Source: Burkholderiaceae bacterium
GTDB taxonomy: Bacteria > Pseudomonadota > Gammaproteobacteria > Burkholderiales > Burkholderiaceae_C
Assembly (NCBI GenBank): GCA_026125795.1
Contig: JAHCKM010000002.1
Location: 1,488,001-1,552,000, forward strand
Length of the DNA stretch: 64,000 nt
Reading direction: 5' to 3'
The notes below the pieces were generated by a model. That model saw only the letters and a list, made by a program, of their open reading frames with translations, had not been told where the DNA came from and did not search any database. Shown in pieces: positions 29,800 through 38,941 of this stretch (the stretch's first letter is position 1; each line of letters begins with the position of its first letter). Made by a program: the position numbers and the translations under genes.

Positions 29800-30603
29800 C
29801 TACCAGAACTGCCACCAAGGCGTGTCGGGGCGCCGCAAGCCTTCTCTCAAGAATCGACTGTCCGGGTAGTTCTGCTTCAGCACACGATCGGCGTCGTCGC
29901 GCAGTTGCTCGAGTCCAAGCTTGTCGTAGCTCTGCGCCAGGATGTACAGGGCCTCTTCGATCGACGGCGTCTGCTGATACTCGCGCAGCGCCTGCTGCGC
30001 ACGATTGGCGGCTGCCACATAGGCGCCGCGTCGGTAGTAGTAGCGCGCCACGTGCAGCTCGTACTGGGCCAGCGCGTTGACGATGTAGTCCATGCGCAGG
30101 CGGGCGTCGGCAGCGTACTTCGAGTTCGGGAACTGGTCGACCAGTTGCTTGAACGCCTGGTAGGCGTCGCGCGAGGCCTGTTGGTCCCGCTCGGAGATGT
30201 CCTGGCGCGAGATCGAGCTCAGGATCCCGAGGTTGTCATTGAAGTGCACCAGCCCCTTCAGGTACATCGCGTAGTCGAGCGCCGGGCTCGATGGGTGCAG
30301 CTTGATGAAACGATCGAGCGTGCTCTGCGCCTGTGCACGCTCGCCCGTCCTCCAGTATGCGTAGGCCAGCTCGAGCTGTGCCTGCTGCGCCAGCAGGGTG
30401 CCGGCGGCGCGGCCCTCGACCTTCTCCAGCGTCTTGATCGCCCGGTCGTAGCTGCCGGCGGACAGGTCGTCGCGCGCGTCTGCGTACAATTTTTCGGCGC
30501 TGTCCTTGTCGTCGTAGCTGGGCGTCGAACCGCAGGCGGCCACCAAGGCGGCCAGCAACGCCAGGACGAACGTGGGTCGGACGAGGTACAGCAGCCGCTT
30601 CAT
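29800..30603 (-). CDS. bamD: Outer-membrane protein assembly factor BamD (ComL)
   Basis: Essential outer-membrane lipoprotein of the BAM complex, which folds beta-barrel proteins. 267 residues. A lipoprotein signal peptide ends at Cys24 (LVAACGS). The mature chain is made of TPR-like helix pairs, including SAEKLYADARDDLSAG and AYQAFKQLVDQFPNSKYAADA, ending in a family-typical REGLRRPDTPWWQFW tail. It is divergent from rluD with only 15 bp between the start codons, an arrangement also seen in E. coli. Confidence 0.96.
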   Translation of the reverse strand: MKRLLYLVRPTFVLALLAALVAACGSTPSYDDKDSAEKLYADARDDLSAGSYDRAIKTLEKVEGRAAGTLLAQQAQLELAYAYWRTGERAQAQSTLDRFIKLHPSSPALDYAMYLKGLVHFNDNLGILSSISRQDISERDQQASRDAYQAFKQLVDQFPNSKYAADARLRMDYIVNALAQYELHVARYYYRRGAYVAAANRAQQALREYQQTPSIEEALYILAQSYDKLGLEQLRDDADRVLKQNYPDSRFLREGLRRPDTPWWQFW

Positions 30604-30612
30604 GAGACGGGG

Positions 30613-30618
30613 ATTCTA
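30613..30618 (-). promoter_or_regulatory. Possible -10 box of bamD inside the bamD-rluD gap
   Basis: TAGAAT on the minus strand fits well. It ends 9 nt before the bamD ATG, so the 5' leader would be about 2-3 nt or absent. The same six bases touch the rluD ATG (30619) on the other strand, so RNA polymerase bound here would cover the rluD start. Confidence 0.45.
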
Positions 30619-31599
30619 ATGACGCAGGCTGGTCCGGACCCCGACGCACTCGACGGCGACGACAGCGCGCCTGCCGAGCCCGATGCGCTCGAGCCCGAGC
30701 GGCGCGAGTGGATGCTTGAATCGCAGGCGCATCAGCAGCGCATCGACAAGGTGCTGGCCACGCTGGCCGGCGAGTTCTCGCGCAGCCATCTTCAGGCGGT
30801 GATTGCCCAGGGCCACGTACGGCTCGACGGCGTGGTTGTCACCACGCCGTCGCGGCGCGTGCGCGCCGGCCAGCGCCTGCAGGTGACGCTGTGGCCGACC
30901 GCGCAGGCGCTCGCCTTCACGCCGCAGGCGATGACGCTGTCGATCGTGCACGAAGACGATCATGTGCTGGTGCTCGACAAGCCGGCAGGGCTGGTGGTGC
31001 ACCCGGCTGCGGGCAACTGGTCGGGCACATTGCTCAACGGCCTGCTCGCCCACCACACGGGCGCCGCGCAGCTGCCGCGTGCCGGCATCGTGCACCGGCT
31101 GGACAAGGACACCAGCGGCCTGATGGTGGTGGCCAAGTCGTTGCCTGCGATGACGGCGCTGGTGCGCGCGATTGCGGCGCGTGAGGTGCAACGTGTCTAC
31201 CGAGCCCTTGCACACGGCGTGCCCAAATGGTCAACCCTGACCATCGACGCGCCGATCGGCCGTGATCCGCAGTTGCGCACGCGCATGGCGGTGGTGGCCG
31301 GCGGCAAGCCGGCGCGCACCGACGTGACATGCGTGGCGCGCGGGGCGGCCGCCAGCGGGTTGCGGTGCACGCTGCACACCGGTCGCACGCATCAGATTCG
31401 TGTGCACCTGGCATCGCGCGGTCATCCCCTTGTGGGTGACAAGTTGTATGGCGGGCGCACCGAGTTCGGGCTGCATCGCCAGGGGTTGCATGCAGAACGA
31501 CTGGGGTTTTTGCACCCGATCGACGGACGACCCTTGTTGTTCGAGTGTCCGGTGCCGCCCGATCTGGCGGCTGCCTGGCAGGCCGCGTTGACAGCCTGA
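30619..31599 (+). CDS. rluD: 23S rRNA pseudouridine synthase RluD
   Basis: Makes pseudouridines in helix 69 of 23S rRNA. 326 residues: an acidic N-terminal extension (about 1-35), an S4 RNA-binding domain (about 40-95) and a catalytic domain with Asp162 in GIVHRLDKDTSGL. The C-terminal substrate signature RTHQIRVHLASRGHPLVGDKLYGG is intact. The start is set by homology to the S4 boundary; the open frame extends far upstream, antisense to bamD, and that part is spurious. The pgeF (yfiH) gene that often follows rluD is absent here. Confidence 0.95.
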   Translation: MTQAGPDPDALDGDDSAPAEPDALEPERREWMLESQAHQQRIDKVLATLAGEFSRSHLQAVIAQGHVRLDGVVVTTPSRRVRAGQRLQVTLWPTAQALAFTPQAMTLSIVHEDDHVLVLDKPAGLVVHPAAGNWSGTLLNGLLAHHTGAAQLPRAGIVHRLDKDTSGLMVVAKSLPAMTALVRAIAAREVQRVYRALAHGVPKWSTLTIDAPIGRDPQLRTRMAVVAGGKPARTDVTCVARGAAASGLRCTLHTGRTHQIRVHLASRGHPLVGDKLYGGRTEFGLHRQGLHAERLGFLHPIDGRPLLFECPVPPDLAAAWQAALTA

Positions 31600-31862
31600 C
31601 ACGGCGCCGCCGCGCGGCGCTACAATGGCCCTCAACGCGCGCAGTCGGGCACCGGCGCCACGCCACACGAGGCTATCCGCGAACGGTCCGACGCGTTGGC
31701 GGTGCGCAGTGAGAAGTGCCGCGCACCAGGCCGGATGCATAACCCCGGCCCACCGACTCAGGACCCTAAAGACAGCCGTGCGCAGGGTAGCGCGGCGCTG
31801 AACCGAGCCACATGTGGGACGCCGCCTCCGCGCTTGCGGCAGGCCTGTAGACACTGCAACGA
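31596..31862 (+). ncRNA. Candidate structured leader or small RNA before scpB, with promoter
   Basis: CTGACA (31596-31601) and TACAAT (31621-31626) form a promoter-like pair with a 19-nt spacer. The following about 230 nt hold no supported gene. Helices found by eye: CAACGCG (31633-31639) with CGCGTTG (31692-31698), continued by GTCGG/CCGA; GGTGCGC/GCGCACC (31701-31727); GGCCGG/CCGGCC (31729-31750); ACCCT/AGGGT (31763-31788). scpB starts at 31863. It may be an independent RNA or the scpB 5' leader. It matches no riboswitch core that I know. Confidence 0.4.
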
Positions 31863-32573
31863 ATGAACACCCTCGAGGCCAAGCGCGTGCTCGAAGCCGC
31901 GCTGTTGTGTGCGCAGGAGCCGATGGCGCTGCGCGACATGGTGGCGCTGTTCGACGAACAGATCGACACCGACACGATCAAGGTGCTGCTCGACGAACTG
32001 GTGCATGACTGGGAGGGTCGCGGCGTCGAGTTGGTGTCGCTGGCCAGCGGCTGGCGTTTCCAGAGCCGTCCCGAGCTGCGCGATGCGCTGGACCGCGTGC
32101 ACCCCGAGAAGCCAGCCAAGTACTCGCGTGCCGCGATGGAAACGCTGGCGATCATCGCCTACAAGCAGCCGGTGACGCGCGGCGACATCGAAGACATCCG
32201 CGGCGTTACCGTCAGCGGGCCGATCATCAAGCAGCTGGAGGACCGCGGCTGGATCGAATCGATCGGCACGCGCGAGGCGCCGGGCCGGCCGGCGCTCTAC
32301 GGCACCACGCGGCAGTTTCTCGATGACCTCGGCCTGGCCCGGCTCGACCAGTTGCCGCCGCTGGGGCACTCGCTCGGCGCCGAGCCCGACGCTCAGCTGC
32401 TGGCGCGGCTGGGCGATGGCCAGGGCGCACTCGAGCTCGATGCGCATTCCGAGGCGCCGGCCGATTCGCAGCCGGCTCCCGCAGCCGGCAGCGACGACCC
32501 TGCGGCGCCCGCCGATCCAGAACCCGCATCCCACGATGCAGCGGCGCAGACCGCGCCTTCACCACAACCATGA
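31863..32573 (+). CDS. scpB: Segregation and condensation protein B
   Basis: Winged-helix subunit that joins ScpA and the SMC ATPase in chromosome condensation. 236 residues: two winged-helix domains (about 1-165) with the family signature [21 protein letters not shown] and then [22 protein letters not shown], and an acidic Pro/Ala-rich C-terminal tail of about 60 residues that is longer than in many homologues. scpA is not adjacent. Its stop overlaps the rluB start (ATGA), so the two are coupled. Confidence 0.95.
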   Translation: MNTLEAKRVLEAALLCAQEPMALRDMVALFDEQIDTDTIKVLLDELVHDWEGRGVELVSLASGWRFQSRPELRDALDRVHPEKPAKYSRAAMETLAIIAYKQPVTRGDIEDIRGVTVSGPIIKQLEDRGWIESIGTREAPGRPALYGTTRQFLDDLGLARLDQLPPLGHSLGAEPDAQLLARLGDGQGALELDAHSEAPADSQPAPAAGSDDPAAPADPEPASHDAAAQTAPSPQP

Positions 32574-34207
32574 ATCCAACCGATCCAGATTCGACCGCTC
32601 CGCCGGCGCCGGAACGCAGCGACACATCGCCGGCAGACGCGCAGGGACCCGCTGCCGACGCATCCGGTGGCGAAGGCAGCGGCGCGTCGGAAGGCACCGA
32701 CGATCAACGCCGCCGCAACCGCAACCGCCGCCGTGGGAGGCGCAACCGCGGCGCCGACCGTGCGCCCGCCGGCGACGGCGGGCCCGCCCTCGAAGTCACG
32801 CTGCGCTGGGACGAACCCGACGACGAGGACGAGCAGGCCGCGGACACCGCCGATGGTGCGGCCGCAGCGGCCGCCGAAACGGCTCCCGGGTGGACGCCGA
32901 CCGAAGCCGGCGACCGATTCGCCGACGTGGTGTCAGGCGCCTATGACAACGAGCCCGCCCCCGAGCCCGAAGCCGAGGCAGCCAAGCGTGTGCTGGCCGC
33001 CGCGCCCGACGCGCCCAAGTTGCACAAGGTGCTGGCGCAGGCCGGCATCGGCTCGCGGCGCGACATGGAGCAGATGATCGCTGACGGCCAGATCACGGTG
33101 AACGGCCAGGCGGCGCACGTGGGACAGCGCATCACCGCACACGATCAGATCCGCGTCGCAGGCAAACCGGTGCGCGTGCGCATCACGCCGCCGGCGCGCG
33201 TGCTGGCCTACCACAAGCCCGCCGGCGAAATCGTCACGCACGGCGATCCGCAGAACCGGCCCACAGTGTTTCGCAAGCTGCCGCGGCTGCACCACGGCAA
33301 GTGGCAGTCGGTGGGGCGTCTCGACATCAACACCGAAGGACTGCTGCTGTTCACCAACTCCGGTGATCTGGCCAACCGACTGATGCATCCGCGCTTTGGC
33401 GTCGAGCGCGAGTACGCCGTGCGCGTGCTGGGCACGCTCGACGAGGAGCAGCGCGAGCAATTGCTCGAAGGCGTCGACATCGACGGCCAGCGCGCCGCCA
33501 TGCGCTCGGTGGAAGACGGCGGCGGCGAGGGCGCCAACCACTGGTACCGCGTGGTCATCACCGAAGGCCGCAACCGCGAAGTGCGCCGCATGTTCGAGTC
33601 GCTCGGGCTGGCCGTGAGCCGGCTGATCCGCATCCGCTACGGCTGCGTCGTGCTGCCGCGCGGGCTGCGCCGCGGCGTGTGGGTGGACCTGCCGGCGAGT
33701 GACCTGCAGACGCTGCAGAACATGGTCGGCGGCACGGCCGGGGCGCAGCAGCAGGGCAACGCAGGCAATGGCGCGCGGCCGAACAACCGCAACAAGCAGC
33801 GCAACCGCGGGCGTGGACCACGCGAGGGCGGCCCGCAGCCGCCGCAGGAGCCGCGCCGCCGTCAAGAAGAGGGCGAAGACCACGAGCCGGACTTCGCATC
33901 GATCCCCAACCCGCTGCAGCAGACCTACGACCGGCGCGCCATCCGCGATGCACGCCAGCCCAAGCGCGAGATCTCCGAGGACGGGCCGATTCCGAACCCG
34001 CTGGAACAAACCTATGACAAGCGCCACGTGCAGAAGCAGCGTGGCCTCGGCGGTGCGGGTGGCGGTGGCCGGCGCGGCGGCAAGGGCGGTGCCGGTGGAG
34101 AGCGCCAGCCCGACCCGATGCAGACCTCGGTCGGCTACATCGGCGCCGATGCGTTTCACAAGCAGATCAGCGGTGGCGGGGGCGGCCGCGGGCGGCGCCG
34201 GCGCTGA
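32570..34207 (+). CDS. rluB: 23S rRNA pseudouridine synthase RluB-like, with long disordered ends
   Basis: 545 residues, against about 290 for E. coli RluB. A low-complexity N-terminal segment (1-140, rich in Arg, Asn, Asp and Ala) precedes an S4 domain (about 145-190, [20 protein letters not shown]) and the RsuA/RluB catalytic domain with Asp252 in [14 protein letters not shown]. The C-terminal tail is Gly/Arg/Asn-rich and repeats the motif [12 protein letters not shown] / [12 protein letters not shown], then [12 protein letters not shown]. Such tails occur in related Burkholderiales proteins and may aid RNA binding. Expected role: pseudouridine near position 2605 of 23S rRNA. Confidence 0.92.
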   Translation: MNPTDPDSTAPPAPERSDTSPADAQGPAADASGGEGSGASEGTDDQRRRNRNRRRGRRNRGADRAPAGDGGPALEVTLRWDEPDDEDEQAADTADGAAAAAAETAPGWTPTEAGDRFADVVSGAYDNEPAPEPEAEAAKRVLAAAPDAPKLHKVLAQAGIGSRRDMEQMIADGQITVNGQAAHVGQRITAHDQIRVAGKPVRVRITPPARVLAYHKPAGEIVTHGDPQNRPTVFRKLPRLHHGKWQSVGRLDINTEGLLLFTNSGDLANRLMHPRFGVEREYAVRVLGTLDEEQREQLLEGVDIDGQRAAMRSVEDGGGEGANHWYRVVITEGRNREVRRMFESLGLAVSRLIRIRYGCVVLPRGLRRGVWVDLPASDLQTLQNMVGGTAGAQQQGNAGNGARPNNRNKQRNRGRGPREGGPQPPQEPRRRQEEGEDHEPDFASIPNPLQQTYDRRAIRDARQPKREISEDGPIPNPLEQTYDKRHVQKQRGLGGAGGGGRRGGKGGAGGERQPDPMQTSVGYIGADAFHKQISGGGGGRGRRRR

Positions 34208-34240
34208 CTCCAGCGGGCCGGAGAACCACACCTCGCCCGC

Positions 34241-34246
34241 TAGAAT
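34241..34246 (+). promoter_or_regulatory. Possible -10 box of ndk
   Basis: TAGAAT, 43 nt before the ndk start, in the 82-bp rluB-ndk gap. No clear -35 hexamer. The gap also holds a T-run (34253-34259) and the AGGAGA ribosome-binding site of ndk. Confidence 0.4.
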
Positions 34247-34289
34247 CCTTCGTTTTTTCTTGCAGCAAAGAATCGTTTAGGAGAATTCG

Positions 34290-34718
34290 ATGGCCATCGA
34301 GCGCACGCTCTCGATCATCAAGCCCGATGCCGTGGCGAAGAACGTGGTCGGCCAGATCCTGGCTCGCTTCGAGGCCGCCGGCCTGAAGATCGTCGCGGCC
34401 CGCATGGCGCACCTGTCGCGCAGCGAGGCCGAGGCGTTCTACGCCGTGCACAAGTCGCGGCCATTCTTCAACGACCTCGTGGCCTTCATGACCTCGGGTC
34501 CGGTGATGATCCAGGTGCTGCAGGGCGACAACGCGATCGCGATGAACCGCGAGTTGATGGGCGCCACCGATCCGAAGAAGGCGGCCAAGGGCACGATCCG
34601 CGCCGATTTCGCCGACAGCATCGATGCCAACGCCGTGCACGGCTCCGACGCGCCCGAGACGGCCGCCGTCGAAGTGGCGTTCTTCTTCCCCGGCATATCG
34701 ATCTACGACCGCAAGTGA
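34290..34718 (+). CDS. ndk: Nucleoside-diphosphate kinase
   Basis: Transfers the gamma-phosphate between nucleoside triphosphates and diphosphates to balance NTP and dNTP pools. 142 residues, the normal size. The catalytic phospho-accepting residue is His117 in [12 protein letters not shown]. The N-terminal [18 protein letters not shown] is diagnostic. A strong TTTAGGAGA ribosome-binding site lies just upstream. A repeat element separates it from rlmN. Confidence 0.98.
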   Translation: MAIERTLSIIKPDAVAKNVVGQILARFEAAGLKIVAARMAHLSRSEAEAFYAVHKSRPFFNDLVAFMTSGPVMIQVLQGDNAIAMNRELMGATDPKKAAKGTIRADFADSIDANAVHGSDAPETAAVEVAFFFPGISIYDRK

Positions 34719-34734
34719 TGCTCGCCGCCGCGCC

Positions 34735-34821
34735 CACTGCATTCGTTGCCTCACGGACCCGAAGGGGTCCGCCGCGTGGACCGTGGGGCGCAGTCGGCCT
34801 GGGGCGACCCGGCGCCGACTG
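34735..34821. repeat. GC-rich palindromic intergenic repeat, copy 3 (ndk-rlmN)
   Basis: Holds a GGACCC-GAAG-GGGTCC hairpin and a larger one with arms CAGTCGGC (34791-34798) and GCCGACTG (34814-34821), identical to the arms in the lpdA-zapE gap. It lacks the clear C-run/G-run hairpin of copies 1 and 2. It fills the gap and includes the region where rlmN could start. Confidence 0.6.
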
Positions 34822-34838
34822 ATGCGGCCCGATTCGGT

Positions 34839-35960
34839 GTGGTCAACCTCCTTGACTTCGATCGCGACGCACTGACCGCCTTCTGCGAGCGGCTCGGTGA
34901 GAAGCCGTTTCGCGCCGTGCAGGTATTCCGCTGGATCCACCAGCGCGGCGCAGACGATTTCGCGCAGATGACCGATCTCGCGCGCAGCCTGCGCGAGAGC
35001 CTGCCGCAGCATGGGCACATCGTGGCGCCGCCGGTGCTGAGCGAACAAGGCTCCGCCGACGGCACCACCAAGTGGCTGTTCGACGTGGGTGGCGGCGATG
35101 CGGTGGAGAGTGTGTTCATCCCCGAGGCCGATCGCGGCACGCTGTGCGTGTCATCGCAGGCTGGCTGCGCGGTCAACTGCCGTTTCTGCTCCACCGGCCA
35201 TCAGGGCTTCAGCCGCAACCTGAGCACCGCCGAGATCGTGGGCCAGTTGTGGTTTGCCGAGCATCACCTGCGCCGGTCGCTCGATCTTCCTGCCGGTCAG
35301 CGTGCCATCGACAACGTGGTGATGATGGGCATGGGCGAACCGCTGCAGAACTACGGCGCACTGCTGCCTGCCCTGCGCACGATGCTCGACGATCATGGCT
35401 ACGGCTTGTCGCGGCGCCGCGTCACGGTATCCACCTCGGGTGTGGTGCCGATGATTCACCGCTTGCGCCAGGACTGCCCGGTGGCGCTGGCGGTGTCGCT
35501 GCATGCGCCCGACGACGCGTTGCGCGACCAGCTCGTGCCGTTGAACAAGAAGTACCCGCTCGGCGAACTGCTCGATGCCTGCGTGCACTACCTCGGCGCG
35601 GCGCCACGCGACTTCATCACCTTCGAGTACTGCATGCTCGATGGCGTCAACGATGCGCCGGAACAGGCGCGTGCGCTGGTGCGGCTGGTGCGCGGGCGTG
35701 TGGCGTGCAAGGTCAACCTGATTCCGTTCAACCCGTTTCCGCAGTCGGGCCTCAAGCGCTCGCCGCGCGAGCGGGTGGCGGCGTTTGCCGACGTGCTGCA
35801 GCAGGCGGGCATCGTGACGACGATCCGCCGCACGCGCGGCGACGACATCGCCGCCGCATGCGGTCAACTTGCCGGCGAAGTGCAGGACCGCACGCGAGTG
35901 GCCGAGCGCCGCTCGCGTGGCACGATCGTGCTGGCGGTTGAAAAAGGAGCGAGAGCGTGA
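34839..35960 (+). CDS. rlmN: Dual-specificity 23S rRNA/tRNA (adenine-C2)-methyltransferase RlmN
   Basis: Radical-SAM enzyme that methylates C2 of A2503 in 23S rRNA and A37 in some tRNAs. The [4Fe-4S]-binding CxxxCxxC motif is CAVNCRFC. The second catalytic Cys lies in [11 protein letters not shown] near the C-terminus. Start is uncertain: I use the GTG just before [14 protein letters not shown] (373 residues, close to the 384 of E. coli); the frame is open upstream into the repeat but has no ATG there, and no clear ribosome-binding site is visible. It overlaps pilW by 4 bp. Confidence 0.93.
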   Translation: MVNLLDFDRDALTAFCERLGEKPFRAVQVFRWIHQRGADDFAQMTDLARSLRESLPQHGHIVAPPVLSEQGSADGTTKWLFDVGGGDAVESVFIPEADRGTLCVSSQAGCAVNCRFCSTGHQGFSRNLSTAEIVGQLWFAEHHLRRSLDLPAGQRAIDNVVMMGMGEPLQNYGALLPALRTMLDDHGYGLSRRRVTVSTSGVVPMIHRLRQDCPVALAVSLHAPDDALRDQLVPLNKKYPLGELLDACVHYLGAAPRDFITFEYCMLDGVNDAPEQARALVRLVRGRVACKVNLIPFNPFPQSGLKRSPRERVAAFADVLQQAGIVTTIRRTRGDDIAAACGQLAGEVQDRTRVAERRSRGTIVLAVEKGARA

Positions 35961-36778
35961 CGACAAGGTGGCTGGCGATCGTTGCACCCTGGGCTGCGCT
36001 CATGGCACTGTGGGGTTGCACGACCACGGTCACGACCACCGCCGGGCCGCCGACCGGCGACCCCGTTTCGCGTGAACGCGTCGTCACCTCGGACCAGGCC
36101 GACGTGGACCGCCGTGCGCGCGTGCGCATGGAGCTGGCTTCGGGCTACTACGCCCGCGGCCAGCTCGAGACCGCGCTCGACGAAGTCAAGCTCGCCCTTG
36201 CTGCCAAGCCCGATCTGCCCGATGCCTACAACCTGCGCGGTCTGATCTACCAGAGCCTGGGCGACGACCGTCTCGCCGAGGAGAACTTCCGGCGCGCCCT
36301 GCAGCTGGCACCCGGCGATCCCAACACGCTGCACAACTACGGCTGGTACCTGTGCCAACGCAATCGGCTGAGCGAGGCTCAGGCGCAGTTCCAGCAAGCC
36401 ATTGCGACACCACGCTACGCCGGGCTGGCGCGCAGCCTGATGACGCAAGGCATCTGCTACACGCGCGCCGGCTCGTGGGCGGAGGCCGAGCGCAGCCTGG
36501 CACGCTCGTACGAGCTCGATCCGAGCAATCCGGTCACGGCGGTCAACCTGGCCGACGTGCTGTACCGGCGCGGCGAATACGAACGTGCACGCTTCTACAT
36601 CGGGCGCGTCAACGCGGTACAGGAGCTTTCGAACGCGCAGACCTTGTGGCTCGCCGCACGCATCGAGAACAAAGCCGGCAACGCACGGGCTGCGCGCGAT
36701 TTCGGACGCCAGCTGCGCAACCGATTTCCGCACGCGCCGGAGGCGGCGCTGTTCGAACGCGGGCGCTTCGATGACTGA
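35957..36778 (+). CDS. pilW: Type IV pilus biogenesis/stability lipoprotein PilW (PilF)
   Basis: Outer-membrane lipoprotein with TPR repeats that helps PilQ secretin assembly. 273 residues, GTG start within the rlmN stop. The signal peptide ends at Cys21 (ALWGC; Trp at -2 is unusual for a lipobox). TPR units are visible from about residue 55 to 235, for example [21 protein letters not shown] and [20 protein letters not shown]. The rlmN-pilW-rodZ-like-ispG order is the common one in beta- and gammaproteobacteria. Its last 8 bp overlap the next gene. Confidence 0.92.
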   Translation: MTTRWLAIVAPWAALMALWGCTTTVTTTAGPPTGDPVSRERVVTSDQADVDRRARVRMELASGYYARGQLETALDEVKLALAAKPDLPDAYNLRGLIYQSLGDDRLAEENFRRALQLAPGDPNTLHNYGWYLCQRNRLSEAQAQFQQAIATPRYAGLARSLMTQGICYTRAGSWAEAERSLARSYELDPSNPVTAVNLADVLYRRGEYERARFYIGRVNAVQELSNAQTLWLAARIENKAGNARAARDFGRQLRNRFPHAPEAALFERGRFDD

Positions 36779-37682
36779 CGACGCGGCGGCATCCGAAGCC
36801 CGCAGCGCCGGCGCGATGCTGCGCGCCGCACGCGAACGCCAGGGCCTGCACATCGCCGCGCTGGCCGCGGCCATCAAGGTGCCGCAGGCCAAGCTCGAGG
36901 CGCTCGAGGCGGGACGCTACGAGGAGCTGACCGACGCCACCTTCGTGCGCGCGCTGGCGCAGAGCGTGTGCCGGGTGCTCAAGATCGACGCCAAGCCGGT
37001 GCTCGATCTGATGCCGAGTGTGCGCAACACCACGCTGGATCATGTCAAACCGGCGCCGCGCACGCCGTTTCGCGACAAGCCGGGACGAGAGGAGCCCGTC
37101 GAGGCGCGCCTGTGGCACCAGCCAGTGTTCTGGGTCGTCGTGGTGCTACTGGCCGCTGCCCTGGGCTTCGTCGCCTGGCCGCAGCGCCCCGAAGGCTTGA
37201 CCGCATGGTTGGACAAGCTGCCGGGGCTGATCGCCGGCGCAACGAAGCCGGCGACCCCCGACCCTGCCAGCCCCCAGCGCACGGCGCCGGTGGCCCAGGC
37301 TCCAGAGGCGCCCGCCGCGCCTGTCTCCTCGCCCGAGGTGGCGCCCGCACCGGCCGCGCCCGCGCCCGCAGCATCAACGCCGGTGGTGACCGAAACCGTG
37401 CACTCGGCGCCCGCACCCACGATGTCGGCGCCGCCCGACACACCGGCCGGCATTGCGGTCGTGCGCGCCAGTGAGCCGTCTTGGGTCGAGGCGCAGGATG
37501 GGCGCGGCAACGTGCTGCTGTCGCGCACGCTGCAGCCGGGCGAATCGGTGGGCCTGGATGGCGCGTTGCCGCTGCGCCTGGTGATCGGCAACGCCACCGC
37601 CACCGAAGTGACGATGCGTGGCAAGCGGGTGACGCTGGGCACGCCCAATCGCGACAACGTGGTGAAGGTGGAGTTGAAATGA
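36771..37682 (+). CDS. RodZ-like helix-turn-helix membrane protein
   Basis: 303 residues. N-terminal cytoplasmic HTH_25 domain (about 12-85, [24 protein letters not shown]), one transmembrane helix ([18 protein letters not shown], about 118-136), a Pro/Ala-rich periplasmic linker and a C-terminal DUF4115-type beta domain (from [17 protein letters not shown]). This is the layout of RodZ, which links MreB to cell-shape synthesis. The position between pilW and ispG matches RodZ/YfgA in E. coli. It overlaps both neighbours (8 bp and 4 bp). Confidence 0.9.
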   Translation: MTDDAAASEARSAGAMLRAARERQGLHIAALAAAIKVPQAKLEALEAGRYEELTDATFVRALAQSVCRVLKIDAKPVLDLMPSVRNTTLDHVKPAPRTPFRDKPGREEPVEARLWHQPVFWVVVVLLAAALGFVAWPQRPEGLTAWLDKLPGLIAGATKPATPDPASPQRTAPVAQAPEAPAAPVSSPEVAPAPAAPAPAASTPVVTETVHSAPAPTMSAPPDTPAGIAVVRASEPSWVEAQDGRGNVLLSRTLQPGESVGLDGALPLRLVIGNATATEVTMRGKRVTLGTPNRDNVVKVELK

Positions 37683-38941
37683 CCGACGCACAGCCGATCG
37701 GCAGTTCCTTCCCGCGGCCGCGCCGCTCGCGTCAGGCCCGCGTGTCCTGGGGGTCGCGCGTGGTCACGATCGGCGGCGATGCGCCGGTGCGCGTGCAGGC
37801 GATGACCAATACCGACACCGTCGATGCGATCGGCACGGCGATCCAGGTGAAAGAGCTGGCGATCGCCGGCTCCGAGCTGGTGCGCATCACCGTCAACACG
37901 CCCGAGGCGGCGCAGGCGGTGCCGCACATCCGCGATCAGCTCGACCGCATGGGCATCGACGTGCCGCTGATCGGCGACTTCCACTACAACGGCCACCGCC
38001 TGCTCACCGACCATCCGGCCTGTGCACAGGCGCTGTCGAAGTACCGCATCAACCCTGGCAACGTCGGCAAGGGTGACAAGCGCGACAAGCAGTTCGCGCA
38101 GATGATCGAAGTGGCCATGCGCCACGACAAGCCGGTGCGCATCGGCGTCAACTGGGGCAGCCTCGATCAGGAGCTGCTGGCCGCGCTGATGGACGAGAAC
38201 GCGCGGCGCGCCGAACCCTGGGACGCCAAGCAGGTGATGTACCAGGCGCTGGTGCAGTCGGGCATCGGCTCGGCGGACGCGGCGCGCGAGCTCGGCATGG
38301 ATCCGAATCAGATCATCATCAGCTGCAAGGTCAGCGGCGTGCAGGATTTGGTGAGCGTCTACCGCGCGTTGGCGGCTCGTTGCGACCACGCGCTGCATCT
38401 CGGCCTCACCGAGGCCGGCATGGGCACCAAGGGCACGGTGGCCTCCACCGCGGCGCTGGCGCTGCTGCTGCAAGAAGGCATCGGCGACACGATCCGCGTG
38501 TCGCTGACACCGCAGCCCGGCGAGTCGCGCACGCAAGAGGTGCTGATCGCGCTCGAGGTGCTGCAATCGCTCGGCCTGCGCACCTTCAACCCCAGCGTCA
38601 CCGCTTGTCCGGGCTGCGGCCGCACTACCAGCACGGTTTTCCAGGAGCTGGCGCAGCAGATCGACGTATTCCTGCGCGCGCAGATGCCGCTGTGGAAGGC
38701 GCGTTATCCCGGCGTCGAGGGCATGAAGGTGGCGGTGATGGGTTGCATCGTCAACGGCCCGGGCGAGAGCAAACATGCCGACATCGGCATCAGCCTGCCC
38801 GGCACCGGCGAAGCACCCGCCGCGCCGGTGTTCATCGACGGCGAGAAGGCCGTCACGTTGCGGGGCGACACCATCGCGCAGGACTTTCAGCGCATCGTCG
38901 AGGACTACGTCGCGCGTCGCTACGCCGCGTCCGCACGATGA
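37679..38941 (+). CDS. ispG: 4-hydroxy-3-methylbut-2-en-1-yl diphosphate synthase IspG (GcpE)
   Basis: Iron-sulfur enzyme of the MEP isoprenoid pathway that reductively converts MEcPP to HMBPP. 420 residues. Barrel domain with [13 protein letters not shown] and [11 protein letters not shown]; [4Fe-4S] ligands are in [12 protein letters not shown] and [11 protein letters not shown]. The betaproteobacterial form has a larger inner region than E. coli IspG (372), as here. It begins in an ATGA overlap with the RodZ-like gene and ends in one with hisS. Confidence 0.97.
   Translation: MTDAQPIGSSFPRPRRSRQARVSWGSRVVTIGGDAPVRVQAMTNTDTVDAIGTAIQVKELAIAGSELVRITVNTPEAAQAVPHIRDQLDRMGIDVPLIGDFHYNGHRLLTDHPACAQALSKYRINPGNVGKGDKRDKQFAQMIEVAMRHDKPVRIGVNWGSLDQELLAALMDENARRAEPWDAKQVMYQALVQSGIGSADAARELGMDPNQIIISCKVSGVQDLVSVYRALAARCDHALHLGLTEAGMGTKGTVASTAALALLLQEGIGDTIRVSLTPQPGESRTQEVLIALEVLQSLGLRTFNPSVTACPGCGRTTSTVFQELAQQIDVFLRAQMPLWKARYPGVEGMKVAVMGCIVNGPGESKHADIGISLPGTGEAPAAPVFIDGEKAVTLRGDTIAQDFQRIVEDYVARRYAASAR

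Noticed and set aside
29905-30618. 238-residue N-terminal extension of RluD
   Set aside because: It is fully antisense to bamD; RluD homologues start close to the S4 domain.
31627-31862. RNase P RNA, tmRNA, 6S RNA or SRP RNA before scpB
   Set aside because: I looked for the conserved cores (GAGGAAAGTCC of RNase P, the tmRNA alanine acceptor ends, the SRP tetraloop domain, the 6S closing stem) and found none.
34746-34838. Upstream TTG start for rlmN inside the repeat
   Set aside because: The added residues come from palindromic repeat sequence and have no counterpart in RlmN.
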